A stretch of 64,000 nucleotides of DNA from Pseudomonas fluorescens (GCF_902498195.1 NZ_CABVIY010000002.1:868001-932000); one strand, 5' to 3'. Numbered from the stretch's first letter, positions 9,641 through 19,239 are shown. The notes: a model not told the origin generated them from the letters alone. Numbers and translations: made by a program.

Positions 9641-10410
9641 CAGCCGATGTCCCGGGCGTCGAACAGGTAACCTTCACCGCGTACGGTCTTGATCAGTTGC
9701 GGGGCTTTCGGGTCGTCGCCGAGCTTCTGCCGCAGACGCGACACCAGCAGGTCGATGCTGCGATCGAAGGCTTCGATCGACCGACCGCGGGCGGCATCCA
9801 GCAATTGTTCGCGACTCAGGACCCGGCGCGGACGCTCGATGAACACCCAGAGCAGGCGGAATTCAGCGTTGGACAGCGGCACCACCAAACCATCGGCGGC
9901 GACCAACTGGCGCAGCACGCTGTTCAGCCGCCAGTTGTCGAAACGGATGTTGGCCCGTTGCTCGGTGCGGTCATCGCGCACCCGGCGCAGGATCGTCTGG
10001 ATGCGCGCTACCAGTTCCCGGGGTTCGAACGGCTTGGCCATGTAATCGTCGGCGCCCAGTTCCAAGCCGATGATCCGGTCGGTGGGCTCGCAGCGGGCGG
10101 TCAGCATCAGGATCGGAATGTCCGACTCGGCGCGCAGCCAGCGACACAGCGACAGGCCGTCTTCGCCGGGCAGCATCAGGTCGAGCACCACCACGTCGAA
10201 ATGTTCGGCCTGCATCGCCAGGCGCATGGCGGTGCCGTCGGTGACGCCGCTGGCGTGGATGTTGAACCGGGCCAGGTAGTCGATCATCAATTCGCGGATC
10301 GGGAGGTCATCGTCGACGATCAGGGCGCGAATGTTCCAGCGTTTGTCGTCGCCAGGCGCTTTTTGATCATCGTTCACAGGGGCTTGGGCGTTGTGCATGC
10401 GTGCGTTCAT
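9640..10410 (-). CDS. OmpR-family DNA-binding response regulator
   Basis: A receiver domain (VDDDLPIRELM, phosphoacceptor Asp in DVVVLDLMLPG, Lys in DDYMAKPFEP) is followed by a winged-helix trans_reg_C domain ending VRGEGYLFDARDIG. It is the partner of the kinase that begins at its stop codon. The start is uncertain: ATG at 10410 gives 256 residues with a 26-residue preamble; ATGs at 10464 and 10398 are in frame; none has a convincing ribosome binding site. The unusual N-terminal preamble before the receiver is therefore only tentative. Confidence 0.88.
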   Translation of the reverse strand: MNARMHNAQAPVNDDQKAPGDDKRWNIRALIVDDDLPIRELMIDYLARFNIHASGVTDGTAMRLAMQAEHFDVVVLDLMLPGEDGLSLCRWLRAESDIPILMLTARCEPTDRIIGLELGADDYMAKPFEPRELVARIQTILRRVRDDRTEQRANIRFDNWRLNSVLRQLVAADGLVVPLSNAEFRLLWVFIERPRRVLSREQLLDAARGRSIEAFDRSIDLLVSRLRQKLGDDPKAPQLIKTVRGEGYLFDARDIG

Positions 10411-10693
10411 CTGCCAGGTTGGCTGCCAACCACGAAGATAGGCCGCGAGATTTGATTCCAGCATAGGCGTCCGGCCCGGAGGCGGGAAGTGCTGTCGGGA
10501 GGACGTGTTGCGGCGGACGAGGGTAGCGGGCAAGGGTGTTGTGGGCGTGTCAGCTATGTACCGAACTCGACACAATTGCCGTAGAGGCTAGTCTTGCCTG
10601 AGCGTTCTCGACGATTTACCGATCATCGGGTCCCGCAGCGGCGCTGGTTCCGCTACAATGCGCGCCGATTTCGACCTGCCTGAGAGCCCACTC

Positions 10694-11392
10694 ATGTCCG
10701 CCTGCCAGACTCCTATCATCGTCGCCCTGGATTTCCCCACCCGTGACGCCGCACTGAAGCTGGCGGACCAGTTGGACCCGAAGCTGTGCCGGGTCAAGGT
10801 CGGTAAGGAACTGTTCACCAGCTGTGCCTCGGAAATCGTCGGCACCCTGCGTGACAAGGGGTTCGACGTGTTCCTCGACCTCAAGTTCCACGACATCCCC
10901 AATACCACCGCCATGGCCGTCAAGGCGGCCGCGGAAATGGGCGTGTGGATGGTCAATGTGCACTGCTCCGGTGGCCTGCGCATGATGGCGGCGTGCCGTG
11001 AAGTGCTGGACAAACGCAGCGGTCCGCAACCGCTGCTGATCGGCGTGACCGTGCTGACCAGCATGGAGCGTGAGGATCTGGCGGGTATCGGCCTGGATAT
11101 CGAACCGCAGGAGCAGGTACTGCGCCTGGCGGCCCTGGCGGAAAAAGCCGGGATGGACGGCCTGGTGTGCTCGGCCCTGGAAGCCCAGGCCCTGAAAGCG
11201 GCGCACCCGTCGCTGCAACTGGTGACCCCGGGGATCCGCCCGGCGGGCAGCGCCCAGGACGACCAGCGCCGTATTTTGACCCCGCGCCAGGCGCTGGAAG
11301 CCGGTTCCGATTACCTGGTGATCGGCCGCCCGATCAGCCAGGCTGCGGATCCGGCGCAGGCATTGGCAAACGTTGTGGCCGAACTGGCTTAA
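10694..11392 (+). CDS. pyrF: Orotidine 5'-phosphate decarboxylase
   Basis: The 232-residue TIM-barrel enzyme makes UMP from OMP, the last step of de novo pyrimidine synthesis. The catalytic DLKFHD motif is at 62-67, the phosphate-binding segment TPGIRP follows, and the C terminus carries IGRPI. Length is that of the Pseudomonas enzyme. ATG at 10694 follows directly on the family N terminus. A TACAAT -10-like box at 10654-10659 is present upstream, without a clear -35. Confidence 0.96.
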   Translation: MSACQTPIIVALDFPTRDAALKLADQLDPKLCRVKVGKELFTSCASEIVGTLRDKGFDVFLDLKFHDIPNTTAMAVKAAAEMGVWMVNVHCSGGLRMMAACREVLDKRSGPQPLLIGVTVLTSMEREDLAGIGLDIEPQEQVLRLAALAEKAGMDGLVCSALEAQALKAAHPSLQLVTPGIRPAGSAQDDQRRILTPRQALEAGSDYLVIGRPISQAADPAQALANVVAELA

Positions 11393-11466
11393 AAAGATCG
11401 CAGCCTTCGGCAGCGCCTACAGGGGAATGCGATCCCTGTAGGCGCTGGCGCAGCCTGCGATCTTTT
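11393..11466. repeat. Second-family palindromic repeat / bidirectional hairpin
   Basis: AAAAGATCGCAGCC...CCTACAG is followed by its near-inverse CTGTAGGCGCTGG...GGCTGCGATCTTTT. The A-rich left and T-rich right ends make it a plausible bidirectional terminator between the convergent pyrF and oxidoreductase genes. The same family recurs near 21.7, 28.2, 40.5 and 47.2 kb. Confidence 0.8.
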
Positions 11467-11477
11467 GATTTTGCGCT

Positions 11478-12482
11478 TTAAACCTTCAACACCAACTTGC
11501 CGAAATTCTCCCCGCTGAACAATTTCATCAGCGTCTCCGGGAAAGTCTCCAGTCCTTCCACAATGTCTTCCTTGCTCTTGAGCTGCCCCTTGGCCATCCA
11601 GCCGGCCATTTCCTGCCCGGCAGCAGCGAACTGCGCGGCGTAATCCATCACCACGAAGCCTTCCATGCGCGCGCGGTTCACCAGTAGCGACAGGTAGTTG
11701 GCCGGGCCCTTGACCGCTTCCTTGTTGTTGTATTGGCTGATGGCGCCGCAGATCACCACCCGCGCCTTCAGGTTCAGGCGGCTGAGTACCGCGTCGAGAA
11801 TGTCGCCGCCGACGTTATCGAAATACACATCGACGCCTTTCGGGCATTCACGCTTGAGGCCGGCGATGACGTCTTCGTTCTTGTAGTCGATGACGCCGTC
11901 AAAACCCAGTTCATCGATCAGGAACTTGCACTTGTCCGCGCCGCCGGCGATGCCAACCACCCGGCACCCTTTGATCTTGGCAATCTGCCCGGCAATGCTG
12001 CCCACCGCACCGGCGGCCCCGGACAACACCACCGTCTCACCCGCCTTGGGCGCGCCGACGTCGAGCAGGGCGAAGTACGCCGTCATGCCCGTCATGCCCA
12101 GTGCCGACAAGTAGCGCGGCAGCGGTGCCAGGTTCGGATCGACCTTGTAAAAACCGCGCGGCTCACCCAGGAAATAATCCTGCACCCCCAGCGCCCCGTT
12201 GACGTAGTCGCCGACCGCAAAACCGGGGTTGTTCGAAGCCACGACTTTTCCTACGCCCAGGGCGCGCATCACGTCACCAAGGCCAACAGGCGGAATGTAG
12301 GACTTGCCCTCGTTCATCCAGCCACGCATGGCCGGGTCCAGGGACAGGTATTCGTTTTTGACCAGGATCTGACCCGCAGCCGGCTCGCCGACCGGTACTT
12401 CTTGATAAGTGAATGTCTCGCGGGTGGCCGCGCCGACTGGACGTTTGGCGAGCAGGAATTGGCGATTGGTCTGGGTAGTCAT
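11478..12482 (-). CDS. NADP-dependent medium-chain oxidoreductase (CurA/leukotriene B4 reductase-like)
   Basis: A 334-residue zinc-free MDR protein. The Rossmann motif GAAGAVGSIAGQIAK, the N-terminal segment LSLDPAMRGWM and ICGAISQYN are characteristic of the CurA/YncB/alkenal reductase group, which reduces enal or enone double bonds with NADPH. ATG at 12482 is chosen over an in-frame GTG nine bases upstream, with TTGAG as a weak ribosome binding site. The physiological substrate is unknown. Confidence 0.88.
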   Translation of the reverse strand: MTTQTNRQFLLAKRPVGAATRETFTYQEVPVGEPAAGQILVKNEYLSLDPAMRGWMNEGKSYIPPVGLGDVMRALGVGKVVASNNPGFAVGDYVNGALGVQDYFLGEPRGFYKVDPNLAPLPRYLSALGMTGMTAYFALLDVGAPKAGETVVLSGAAGAVGSIAGQIAKIKGCRVVGIAGGADKCKFLIDELGFDGVIDYKNEDVIAGLKRECPKGVDVYFDNVGGDILDAVLSRLNLKARVVICGAISQYNNKEAVKGPANYLSLLVNRARMEGFVVMDYAAQFAAAGQEMAGWMAKGQLKSKEDIVEGLETFPETLMKLFSGENFGKLVLKV

Positions 12483-12720
12483 GACAGGCACTCAAGATGA
12501 ATGAAGCCTTGTTGATAGACCTTCATGGACATTGCCGCAAGTTTGGCTGATGCGGCGAATGCAGGCTGATCCAGTACAGTGATAGTTGGTACGGTGGTTC
12601 CATCACTGACACTCATGGGCGCTCAACCGGGCTCCTGATAGTGCTGCCGCGTCTGGGCGAGCTGTGGCTAGACTGGGGAAAAACGCGATCCCCCGCACAC
12701 TTCTCTTCGAGGACATAACA

Positions 12721-13482
12721 ATGAGCATGACGTTTTCCGGCCAGGTCGCTGTAGTGACGGGCGCCGCCAATGGTATCGGTCGCGCCACGGCCCAGGCGTT
12801 TGCCGCCGAGGGCTTGAAGGTGTTGGTGGCCGACATGGACACGGCAGGCGGCGAGGGGACGGTGGCGCTGATTCGTACGGCGGGCGGCGAAGCGACCTTC
12901 GTGCGCTGCAACGTCACAGTGGAAAGCGAGGTAAAAAATCTGATGGAGGAGGTCGTCAATACCTACGGCCGTCTCGACTATGCCTTCAACAACGCCGGCA
13001 TCGAGATCGAAAAGGGCAAACTGGCCGACGGCACCGTCGACGAGTTTGACGCAATCATGGGTGTCAACGTCAAAGGCGTCTGGTTGTGCATGAAGTACCA
13101 GTTGCCGTTGCTGCTGGCCCAGGGGGGCGGTGCGATCGTCAACACCGCCTCGGTGGCCGGTCTCGGTGCGGCGCCGAAAATGAGCATCTACGCTGCTTCC
13201 AAGCACGCGGTGATCGGCCTGACCAAATCGGCGGCCATCGAATACGCCAAGAAACAGATTCGGGTCAATGCCGTGTGCCCGGCGGTGATCGATACCGACA
13301 TGTTCCGTCGCGCTTATGAAGCCGACCCGAAGAAAGGCGAATTCGCCAACGCCATGCACCCGGTGGGCCGCATCGGCAAGGTCGATGAAATCGCCAGCGC
13401 GGTGCTGTACCTGTGCAGCGACGGGGCAGCGTTCACGACCGGGCATTCGCTGGCTGTAGACGGTGGTGTCACCGCGTTCTGA
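12721..13482 (+). CDS. SDR-family oxidoreductase
   Basis: A 253-residue classical short-chain dehydrogenase. The cofactor motif TGAANGIG is near residue 14, NNAG follows, and the catalytic Ser-Tyr-Lys sit in NTASVAGLG and YAASK. VADMDTAGG after the second strand favours NAD(H). GAGGA precedes the ATG by seven bases. It is divergent from the CurA-like gene across a 238-bp gap and ends at a strong terminator. The substrate cannot be told from sequence. Confidence 0.88.
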   Translation: MSMTFSGQVAVVTGAANGIGRATAQAFAAEGLKVLVADMDTAGGEGTVALIRTAGGEATFVRCNVTVESEVKNLMEEVVNTYGRLDYAFNNAGIEIEKGKLADGTVDEFDAIMGVNVKGVWLCMKYQLPLLLAQGGGAIVNTASVAGLGAAPKMSIYAASKHAVIGLTKSAAIEYAKKQIRVNAVCPAVIDTDMFRRAYEADPKKGEFANAMHPVGRIGKVDEIASAVLYLCSDGAAFTTGHSLAVDGGVTAF

Positions 13483-13514
13483 AACGGGCCACCTGATACA
13501 TGGTCACCCTGAAC

Positions 13515-13558
13515 CTGTGGGAGCGAACGGCTCGCTCCCACAGGTTTTGTTTTTCTTC
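13515..13558 (+). terminator. Strong intrinsic terminator built from REP-like arms
   Basis: AACCTGTGGGAGCGA pairs perfectly with TCGCTCCCACAGGTT over a five-base loop and is followed by TTGTTTTTCTT. The stem sequence is the outer half of the local REP family, collapsed into a single hairpin. Confidence 0.85.
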
Positions 13559-13572
13559 AATATGGCGGGTTA

Positions 13573-13621
13573 TTCAGGGTTCCCTGAAGTCGCCAGGCAG
13601 TGTGTTTCAAATGATTGAAAC
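13573..13621. promoter_or_regulatory. Two perfect palindromes upstream of the MocR-type gene
   Basis: TTCAGGG-TT-CCCTGAA lies at 13573-13588 and GTTTCAA-ATGA-TTGAAAC at 13604-13621. Neither is followed by a T-run, so they are more likely protein-binding sites than terminators. They lie 88-136 bases before the regulator start and may be autoregulatory operators (inference). Confidence 0.5.
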
Positions 13622-13708
13622 CGGGGATTTTGGCGGCGTTGTCGCACAGCCCGGCGAGTGCTCCTGTGATTAACTCTTGCCGCAAAACCAACAGGAGTTT
13701 GCTTGCTC

Positions 13709-15091
13709 ATGGAATTGAGAATTGATCGAATGGCCTTGGTGCCGGTCGTACAGCAAATCGTCGACGCACTCGTCTGCTGGCTTCGTTGCAATGAGGTGCA
13801 GCCGGGTTCGCGATTACCTTCGGTGCGCAAAATCGCGCAAATCAACCTGCTCAATCAGTCCTGTGTCGTCGAAGCCTGCGAGCGCCTGATCGCCCAAGGG
13901 GTGCTGGAGTCGCGTCATGGAGCCGCCTATGTCGTGGCTTCCCCGGCTCCGCAGGGCCCGGGGCAAAACGACGTGTGCCTTGAGGCCGCAGACAGCAAAC
14001 ACGGCCACACCTTATGTGAGTTGCAACTGGGTTGTGGCGCTCTGCCCGAAAGCTGGCGTGAGCCGGACGATCTGGCTTACGCGATCCGGGAGGTCAGTCG
14101 CACCGACATGGCCAGCCTGTTCAACTACAGCTCGCCGCTGGGATTGCCCGCGCTGCGTCAGCAAATTCTGAAGGGCCTGAAACAGCTGGACATCAACGTC
14201 GAACTCAGTCGAATCCTGACAACCGCAGGGGCGAGCCAGGGACTGGACTTGATCGTGCGGACATTACTCAAACCGGGAGACTGCGTGGTAGTGGAAAGCC
14301 CCGGGTATCCCCTGTTGTACGAGCTGCTGAGGTTGCACGGCGTCAGCATGCAGGCGGTCCCGCGAACGCCCGGCGGGCCGGACATCGCGGCACTGGAAAC
14401 CTTGCTATTGAAATACCGGCCTCGTGGATTGTTCATCAATAGTTTTCATCACAATCCGACTGGCTGCAGCCTGGCGCCGGGCGTGGCGCAGCAGGTGCTT
14501 CAACTGGCTGACGCGCATGGCGTGCTGGTGATCGAAGACGACGTCTATGCGGATTTGCACAGCGGTTGCGGCAAGCGCCTTGCGGCATTGAATGACAACG
14601 TGATCTACGTGGGCAGTTACTCCAAGACCCTCAGTAGTTCCTTGCGGGTCGGTTTTGTGATGGCCAGTACCGAGGCGATAGCCCGATTGGCCGAGGTCAA
14701 GATGATCAGCAGCATGGGCGCCTCACGATTCTGCGAGTCTGTGCTGGCCTGTCTGATGGCCAGTGGGGCCTACCGCCAGTTGGTGCAGCGGCAGCGGCAG
14801 CGCCTGGGCAGTGACCGAAAGGCGGCGCTGCAGATGCTCGAAGATGCCGGGTGGGAGGTCTTCGGCGAGCCCGCGGGAGGTTTGTTTATCTGGGCGCGAT
14901 CGCGGATGAAGGACTACGCTCAGGTGCGCACGCAGGCCCGGCGCTGCGGCGTCTTGTTGTACTCGACGACGGCCTTCAGTCCCGACGGTGCGGCCAATGA
15001 ATGGCAGCGCATCAATGTGGCCTGTGCCCGTGACCCGCGAGCCCGGGCATTTTTTCTCGCCACCGCTTCGGATCGACCTCAAGCGTTCTGA
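13709..15091 (+). CDS. MocR/GntR-type PLP-dependent transcriptional regulator
   Basis: The 460-residue protein has an N-terminal GntR winged helix (PGSRLPSVRKIAQINLLNQS, about 30-70) fused to a fold-type I aminotransferase domain with NPTG (in HHNPTGCSLAP) and the PLP lysine in GSYSKTLSS. MocR regulators usually control genes of vitamin B6, GABA, amino-acid or taurine metabolism; the target here is not evident. ATG at 13709 is preferred although AGGAG is 11 bases away; a TTG at 13703 is five bases from the same AGGAG and cannot be excluded. Confidence 0.9.
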   Translation: MELRIDRMALVPVVQQIVDALVCWLRCNEVQPGSRLPSVRKIAQINLLNQSCVVEACERLIAQGVLESRHGAAYVVASPAPQGPGQNDVCLEAADSKHGHTLCELQLGCGALPESWREPDDLAYAIREVSRTDMASLFNYSSPLGLPALRQQILKGLKQLDINVELSRILTTAGASQGLDLIVRTLLKPGDCVVVESPGYPLLYELLRLHGVSMQAVPRTPGGPDIAALETLLLKYRPRGLFINSFHHNPTGCSLAPGVAQQVLQLADAHGVLVIEDDVYADLHSGCGKRLAALNDNVIYVGSYSKTLSSSLRVGFVMASTEAIARLAEVKMISSMGASRFCESVLACLMASGAYRQLVQRQRQRLGSDRKAALQMLEDAGWEVFGEPAGGLFIWARSRMKDYAQVRTQARRCGVLLYSTTAFSPDGAANEWQRINVACARDPRARAFFLATASDRPQAF

Positions 15092-15199
15092 AAACGACGC
15101 AGGCGTAGCTTTTTGCCATTATTCAGGCGCCAGAGACTTGTGTTGCCCATGGCCCGTTGCGAATCTGCGTCTATTGATAATGGCGGGGGACTACGTGCA

Positions 15200-17164
15200 A
15201 TGATTTCGGCCGTGCAAGGACGTTTTGCCAACCTCGGTATGGCAAAAAAAATGGGTGTCGGGTTTGTGCTGGTGCTGTTGTTGACCGCTCTGGTGGCGGC
15301 CATTGGCGTCTGGTCCCTGCAAACGATCAGCCATCGCTTCGACGGGCTCAAGCAGATGTCGTCACTCAACAGCGGTTTGCTGAAGGTGCGTCTGCTGGAG
15401 CAGGAATATGCCTTGCATGGCAACCCGAAAACCGCCGACGCCCTGCACGAGGGCATTGATGCCTTGATCGCCCTGGCGAACCAGCTCAAGGCTGAGTCGG
15501 CGGGCAACGTGCCGGTGATGAATGATGTCGAGCAGTCCCTCGGCGCTTATCGCAAGGCATTCGACGAGTTTGTCTCGCTCAGTCAGGCCAAGGATCTGGC
15601 CCTGGAAATGGCCAGTTGGTCGGTGTCCAGTGTCGCCAACAACCTCGATGTGCTGCAGGCCGGGCTTGCCGATGACGGTACCTATACCCTGAAGGATTCC
15701 GAAGGCAAGGACGGTGCGCAATTCGTCGAGCAGGCCAATCAGGTCAGCCAGGTCTCGCGGTTGATGCTGCAAGCCATGAACGAAGCGCGCGTGCGTCTGG
15801 ACCAGAGCCGCAAGGGCGACGACAGCGCGGGGCAAGGCAAGATTGAGCAGGCCAGTCAGGCGCTGACCCAGGCCGAACAGCTGAAAACCACGGTCAAGGA
15901 CGAGGGCTACCAGACGGTTCTCAACGAAGTGATCGGTCATATCGCCAGTTTCAGCGACAAACTGGCCGAGTACACCGGTCTGCTGGAGCAGGAAAAAACC
16001 GTCTATCAGCAACTGCATCAACGCGCGGCCCAGGTGATGGAGCGAGTGGACCAGGCTTATGTCGCCGAAGACCAGTCGATGCAGACAGAGCTGAACAAGA
16101 ACTCGTTGCTGATCATCGGCTCTTCCGCGCTGGCGTTGCTGGTCGGGTTGATCGCTGCCTGGGTGATTACCCGGTTGATCGTGGGGCCGCTGCGCAGCGT
16201 GATTCGCGTGGCGCAACAGATCGCCTCCGGGGACTTGAGCGCAACGGTCGAAGTGACGCGGCGTGACGAGATCGGCCAGTTGATGCAGGCCATGCAGCAA
16301 ATGGGCGCGGGACTGAGCCATATCGTCAGCGGTTTGCAGGCCGGTATCGAACAACTGGCCACTTCAGCGCAATCGCTGTCGGCGGTGACTGAGCAGACCA
16401 ATCTGGAAGTCAGCAGCCAGAAGGAAGAAACCGAGCAGGTTGCCACGGCGATGAACCAGATGACCGCCACGGTGCACGATGTCGCGCGCAATGCCGAGGA
16501 GGCGGCCGTGGCGGCACAAACGGCGGATGGCAAGGTTGAAAGCGGTCAGCACGTTGTTCGCCAGAGCATGGCGCGGATCGAGCAACTGGCTGACTCGGCC
16601 ACTTCGGCCAGTTCGAGCATCGAAAGCCTCAGCGCGGAAATCCAGAACATCACCACGGTGCTCAGTGTGATCAAGAGCGTTGCCGAACAGACTAACCTGC
16701 TGGCGCTGAACGCAGCCATCGAGGCCGCTCGTGCCGGTGAGCAGGGCAGGGGCTTTGCCGTGGTGGCCGATGAAGTGCGTGCGCTGGCCAGGCGGACACA
16801 GCAATCGACCGAGGAAATCGAGCGCTTGGTCAGCGCCTTGCGTTCGGCGGCGCAGACCTCGGTGCAGCAGATTCAGAACAGCGGCGAGCTGGTGAAACTG
16901 GCGGTCAGCGATGCATTGCAGACCGAAAGTGCGCTGGGCAGTATTGCGGCGGCGGTGTCGTTGATCCAGCAGATGAACCAGCAGATCGCTGCCGCAGCCG
17001 AGGAGCAAAGCTCGGTGGCCGAAGAGATCAATCGCAGTGTCACCAGTATTCGTGCCAGCGCGGATCAGTCGTCGCTGGCGATGCAGGGGAATGCGGCGTC
17101 GAGTATCGAACTGGCGCAGCTGGGGGTTGAGCTGAAGGGGATGGTGGGGCATTTCAGGCTTTGA
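15200..17164 (+). CDS. Methyl-accepting chemotaxis protein with helical bimodular (HBM-like) sensor
   Basis: The 654-residue chemoreceptor has membrane segment 1 at about 18-39, a roughly 250-residue all-helical periplasmic domain (two long helical bundles, as in the McpS-type HBM family that binds TCA intermediates or amines), membrane segment 2 near 300, HAMP, and the signalling tip [20 protein letters not shown]. There is no C-terminal CheR-docking pentapeptide. ATG at 15200 has GGGGGA nine bases upstream. The ligand is unknown; HBM membership is judged from the helical pattern, not a search. Confidence 0.9.
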   Translation: MISAVQGRFANLGMAKKMGVGFVLVLLLTALVAAIGVWSLQTISHRFDGLKQMSSLNSGLLKVRLLEQEYALHGNPKTADALHEGIDALIALANQLKAESAGNVPVMNDVEQSLGAYRKAFDEFVSLSQAKDLALEMASWSVSSVANNLDVLQAGLADDGTYTLKDSEGKDGAQFVEQANQVSQVSRLMLQAMNEARVRLDQSRKGDDSAGQGKIEQASQALTQAEQLKTTVKDEGYQTVLNEVIGHIASFSDKLAEYTGLLEQEKTVYQQLHQRAAQVMERVDQAYVAEDQSMQTELNKNSLLIIGSSALALLVGLIAAWVITRLIVGPLRSVIRVAQQIASGDLSATVEVTRRDEIGQLMQAMQQMGAGLSHIVSGLQAGIEQLATSAQSLSAVTEQTNLEVSSQKEETEQVATAMNQMTATVHDVARNAEEAAVAAQTADGKVESGQHVVRQSMARIEQLADSATSASSSIESLSAEIQNITTVLSVIKSVAEQTNLLALNAAIEAARAGEQGRGFAVVADEVRALARRTQQSTEEIERLVSALRSAAQTSVQQIQNSGELVKLAVSDALQTESALGSIAAAVSLIQQMNQQIAAAAEEQSSVAEEINRSVTSIRASADQSSLAMQGNAASSIELAQLGVELKGMVGHFRL

Positions 17165-17243
17165 TAGCTACACCGCTTACTCCTGTAGGCGCGAGCATGC
17201 TCGTTCCTGCAGGGGATGGGGCTGGCGTATTTCGACAACAGTA

Positions 17244-17279
17244 AAAAAAGCCACCGGTTTCGGTGGCTTTTCAGTTTTC
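17244..17279. terminator. Bidirectional intrinsic terminator
   Basis: AAAAGCCACCG-GTTT-CGGTGGCTTTT forms an 11-bp stem with a T-tail on either strand. It lies between the convergent chemoreceptor gene and the minus-strand gene that ends at 17285. Confidence 0.85.
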
Positions 17280-17284
17280 GATGA

Positions 17285-18055
17285 TCAGTCGTAGATCACT
17301 TTCTTCTTCCAGTCCGCATCGGCCTCGACGTCTTTGAGGCCTTCGGTCAACTCGTTTACTTCGCCCTCTACCGGAGCGATGCGGTCCATGACTTGCGCGT
17401 TGGCGCGGGCCAGGAGCTTTTCCAGGTATTCCAGCTGTTCCGCATAGATCTGCGGCTCCTGCTGCTTGCGCAGGTATTGCACGCCGCGTTCGAACGCCAG
17501 GCGCGCCTGGCCTGGCTGGTTCTGCTGCAGGGAGTGCTGGCCGAGGTTGTTGAAGAATTCGATGTGCAGCAGCACCAGAATATGGCGGACCTCGCGGATC
17601 CAGCGCTTGGCTTCGTTGGGTGGCAGGAAGCCATCATGCGCGGCGCGGGTGATTTGGCCATGCAGGGCTTCAAGCAGGAAGCGCACGTCCTTGGCCTTGG
17701 CTTCGGTCTGGATCGGTGCCGGTGGATTGTTGACCGGGATCGATTCGCCCTGGGCAACGAGGGCTTCGAGCTCGCCTATCCGCGCCTTGAGGTTGGCGCT
17801 GGTCTTTTCCAGGTTCAGCAGGCGCTGGCAGACATTCAATTCCAGGCGGGTCAGCAGCAGCTTGAGCGCCGGTGACATCAGCTGGCCGGGGAAGGTCTCG
17901 GTAAGCTCACCGCAACGACGCAGGCGATCATTGAGTTCAACCTTGGTGCGGGCCCTTTCCAGCTTATTGTTTTCCACCACATGGTTGATGTAGCCAATGG
18001 CGATCAATAGTGCGATCCCGGCTACGACGAGCAGGGTGATCATGAGTGGTGTCAC
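17285..18055 (-). CDS. Membrane-anchored coiled-coil protein of unknown function
   Basis: The 256-residue protein has one N-terminal membrane helix (LMITLLVVAGIALLIAIGYI), then a charged, largely helical cytoplasmic region with leucine-rich heptads. A segment around 150-215 looks like a helical-repeat pair (NNLGQHSLQQNQPGQARLAF, TPR-like). GTG at 18055 is preferred because AGAGG is eight bases upstream; the ATG at 18043 would be too far from it. It stands alone on its strand. I do not recognise a named family or function. Confidence 0.8.
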   Translation of the reverse strand: MTPLMITLLVVAGIALLIAIGYINHVVENNKLERARTKVELNDRLRRCGELTETFPGQLMSPALKLLLTRLELNVCQRLLNLEKTSANLKARIGELEALVAQGESIPVNNPPAPIQTEAKAKDVRFLLEALHGQITRAAHDGFLPPNEAKRWIREVRHILVLLHIEFFNNLGQHSLQQNQPGQARLAFERGVQYLRKQQEPQIYAEQLEYLEKLLARANAQVMDRIAPVEGEVNELTEGLKDVEADADWKKKVIYD

Positions 18056-18337
18056 CGGTAAGACCTCTTTATGGGGTTCGCGTGCGAGTGTAGTGGCTTG
18101 ATATTTAAGCGCCTAGCGCCACTCGGCGAGTTGGATCAATGGCTCAACCTGTATCGGCCGCAGGCTTCTTATATGAATGCTGGCACTCATGGAGCAGATT
18201 GCCATCACTTATGCCGAGGACTATAACGCCTTGGCGAGTGTCAGAATATAGGCGCCAAACACCGGGCGGCGGAAAATCCGGATTGGCGCCGCAAAGCAGG
18301 GCCAAGTCATTGATTTAAAAAAATTTATAACAGGGGG

Positions 18338-18366
18338 TTGACGACATCTCCAACCATCCATAGAAT
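18338..18366 (+). promoter_or_regulatory. Sigma-70 promoter of the tRNA-Glu/Gly operon
   Basis: TTGACG (18338-18343) and TAGAAT (18361-18366) are 17 bases apart, followed immediately by the GC-only stretch GCGCGCC. Such a discriminator is typical of stringently controlled stable-RNA promoters. The rest of the 18056-18427 gap shows only an A/T-rich upstream stretch (about 18313-18331), compatible with an UP element. Confidence 0.75.
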
Positions 18367-18427
18367 GCGCGCCACTTGCAGCGTAAAGCACACAGCGAAA
18401 CGAAGCAGGGAGCGAATGTTGTAGTGT

Positions 18428-18503
18428 GTCCCCTTCGTCTAGTGGCCTAGGACACCGCCCTTTCACGGCGGTAACAGGGGTTCGAGTCCCCTAGGGGACG
18501 CCA
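18428..18503 (+). tRNA. tRNA-Glu(TTC), copy 1
   Basis: The 76-base cloverleaf has acceptor arms GTCCCCT/AGGGGAC, the anticodon stem-loop CCGCC-CTTTCAC-GGCGG (anticodon TTC), T arm AGGGGTTCGAGTCCCCT and an encoded CCA. It is identical to the two later copies. Confidence 0.97.
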
Positions 18504-18505
18504 AT

Positions 18506-18581
<76 letters not shown>

Positions 18582-18686
18582 TTTTTAAACAGCGTTGCTT
18601 TCGGGCGGCGTTGAGTGAAACCAGAACCGACATCTTTGGATGCGGATTTGGGCACTGAAATACACACCATGTGTTTCAGTTAGCGT

Positions 18687-18762
18687 GTCCCCTTCGTCTA
18701 GTGGCCTAGGACACCGCCCTTTCACGGCGGTAACAGGGGTTCGAGTCCCCTAGGGGACGCCA
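18687..18762 (+). tRNA. tRNA-Glu(TTC), copy 2
   Basis: Identical to copy 1. The preceding spacer (18582-18686) is also closely repeated before copy 3, showing that the whole unit was duplicated. Confidence 0.97.
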
Positions 18763-18765
18763 TTT

Positions 18766-18841
<76 letters not shown>

Positions 18842-18847
18842 TATTCA

Positions 18848-18880
18848 ACAAAAACGCCGCTCAATGAGCGGCGTTTTTGG
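18848..18880 (+). terminator. Terminator after tRNA pair 2
   Basis: AAAAACGCCGCTC-AAT-GAGCGGCGTTTTT is a perfect hairpin with a T-tail. The corresponding place after pair 1 lacks it. Confidence 0.85.
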
Positions 18881-18972
18881 TTGCTTTCGGGCAGCGTTGA
18901 GTGAAACCAGAACCGACATCTTCGGATGCGGATTTGGACGCTGAAATACACACCATGTGTTTCAGTTAGCGT

Positions 18973-19048
18973 GTCCCCTTCGTCTAGTGGCCTAGGACAC
19001 CGCCCTTTCACGGCGGTAACAGGGGTTCGAGTCCCCTAGGGGACGCCA
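18973..19048 (+). tRNA. tRNA-Glu(TTC), copy 3
   Basis: Identical to copies 1 and 2. Because a terminator separates it from pair 2, it needs readthrough or its own promoter; none is obvious in the repeated spacer. Confidence 0.97.
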
Positions 19049-19051
19049 TTT

Positions 19052-19127
<76 letters not shown>

Positions 19128-19135
19128 TATTTAAT

Positions 19136-19166
19136 AAAAACGCCGCTCATTGAGCGGCGTTTTTGT
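19136..19166 (+). terminator. Terminator after tRNA pair 3
   Basis: AAAAACGCCGCTC-ATT-GAGCGGCGTTTTT differs from the terminator after pair 2 in one loop base, so it is a duplicated copy. Confidence 0.85.
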
Positions 19167-19189
19167 TTCCCCGGAATTTGTACATGACG

Positions 19190-19231
19190 CAAAAAAAGGC
19201 CCGCCAGCATGACTGAGCGGGCCTTTTTGCA
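19190..19231. terminator. Bidirectional terminator before the LysE-type gene end
   Basis: AAAAAGGCCCGC and GCGGGCCTTTTT pair over a 12-base loop. T-runs on both strands suit the convergent tRNA operon and minus-strand exporter gene. Confidence 0.8.
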
Positions 19232-19239
19232 TGGCTGAG

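Noticed and set aside
11393..11466. CRISPR-like repeats
   Set aside because: The recurring palindromes are widely separated single elements, not a regularly spaced array, and no cas gene is present.
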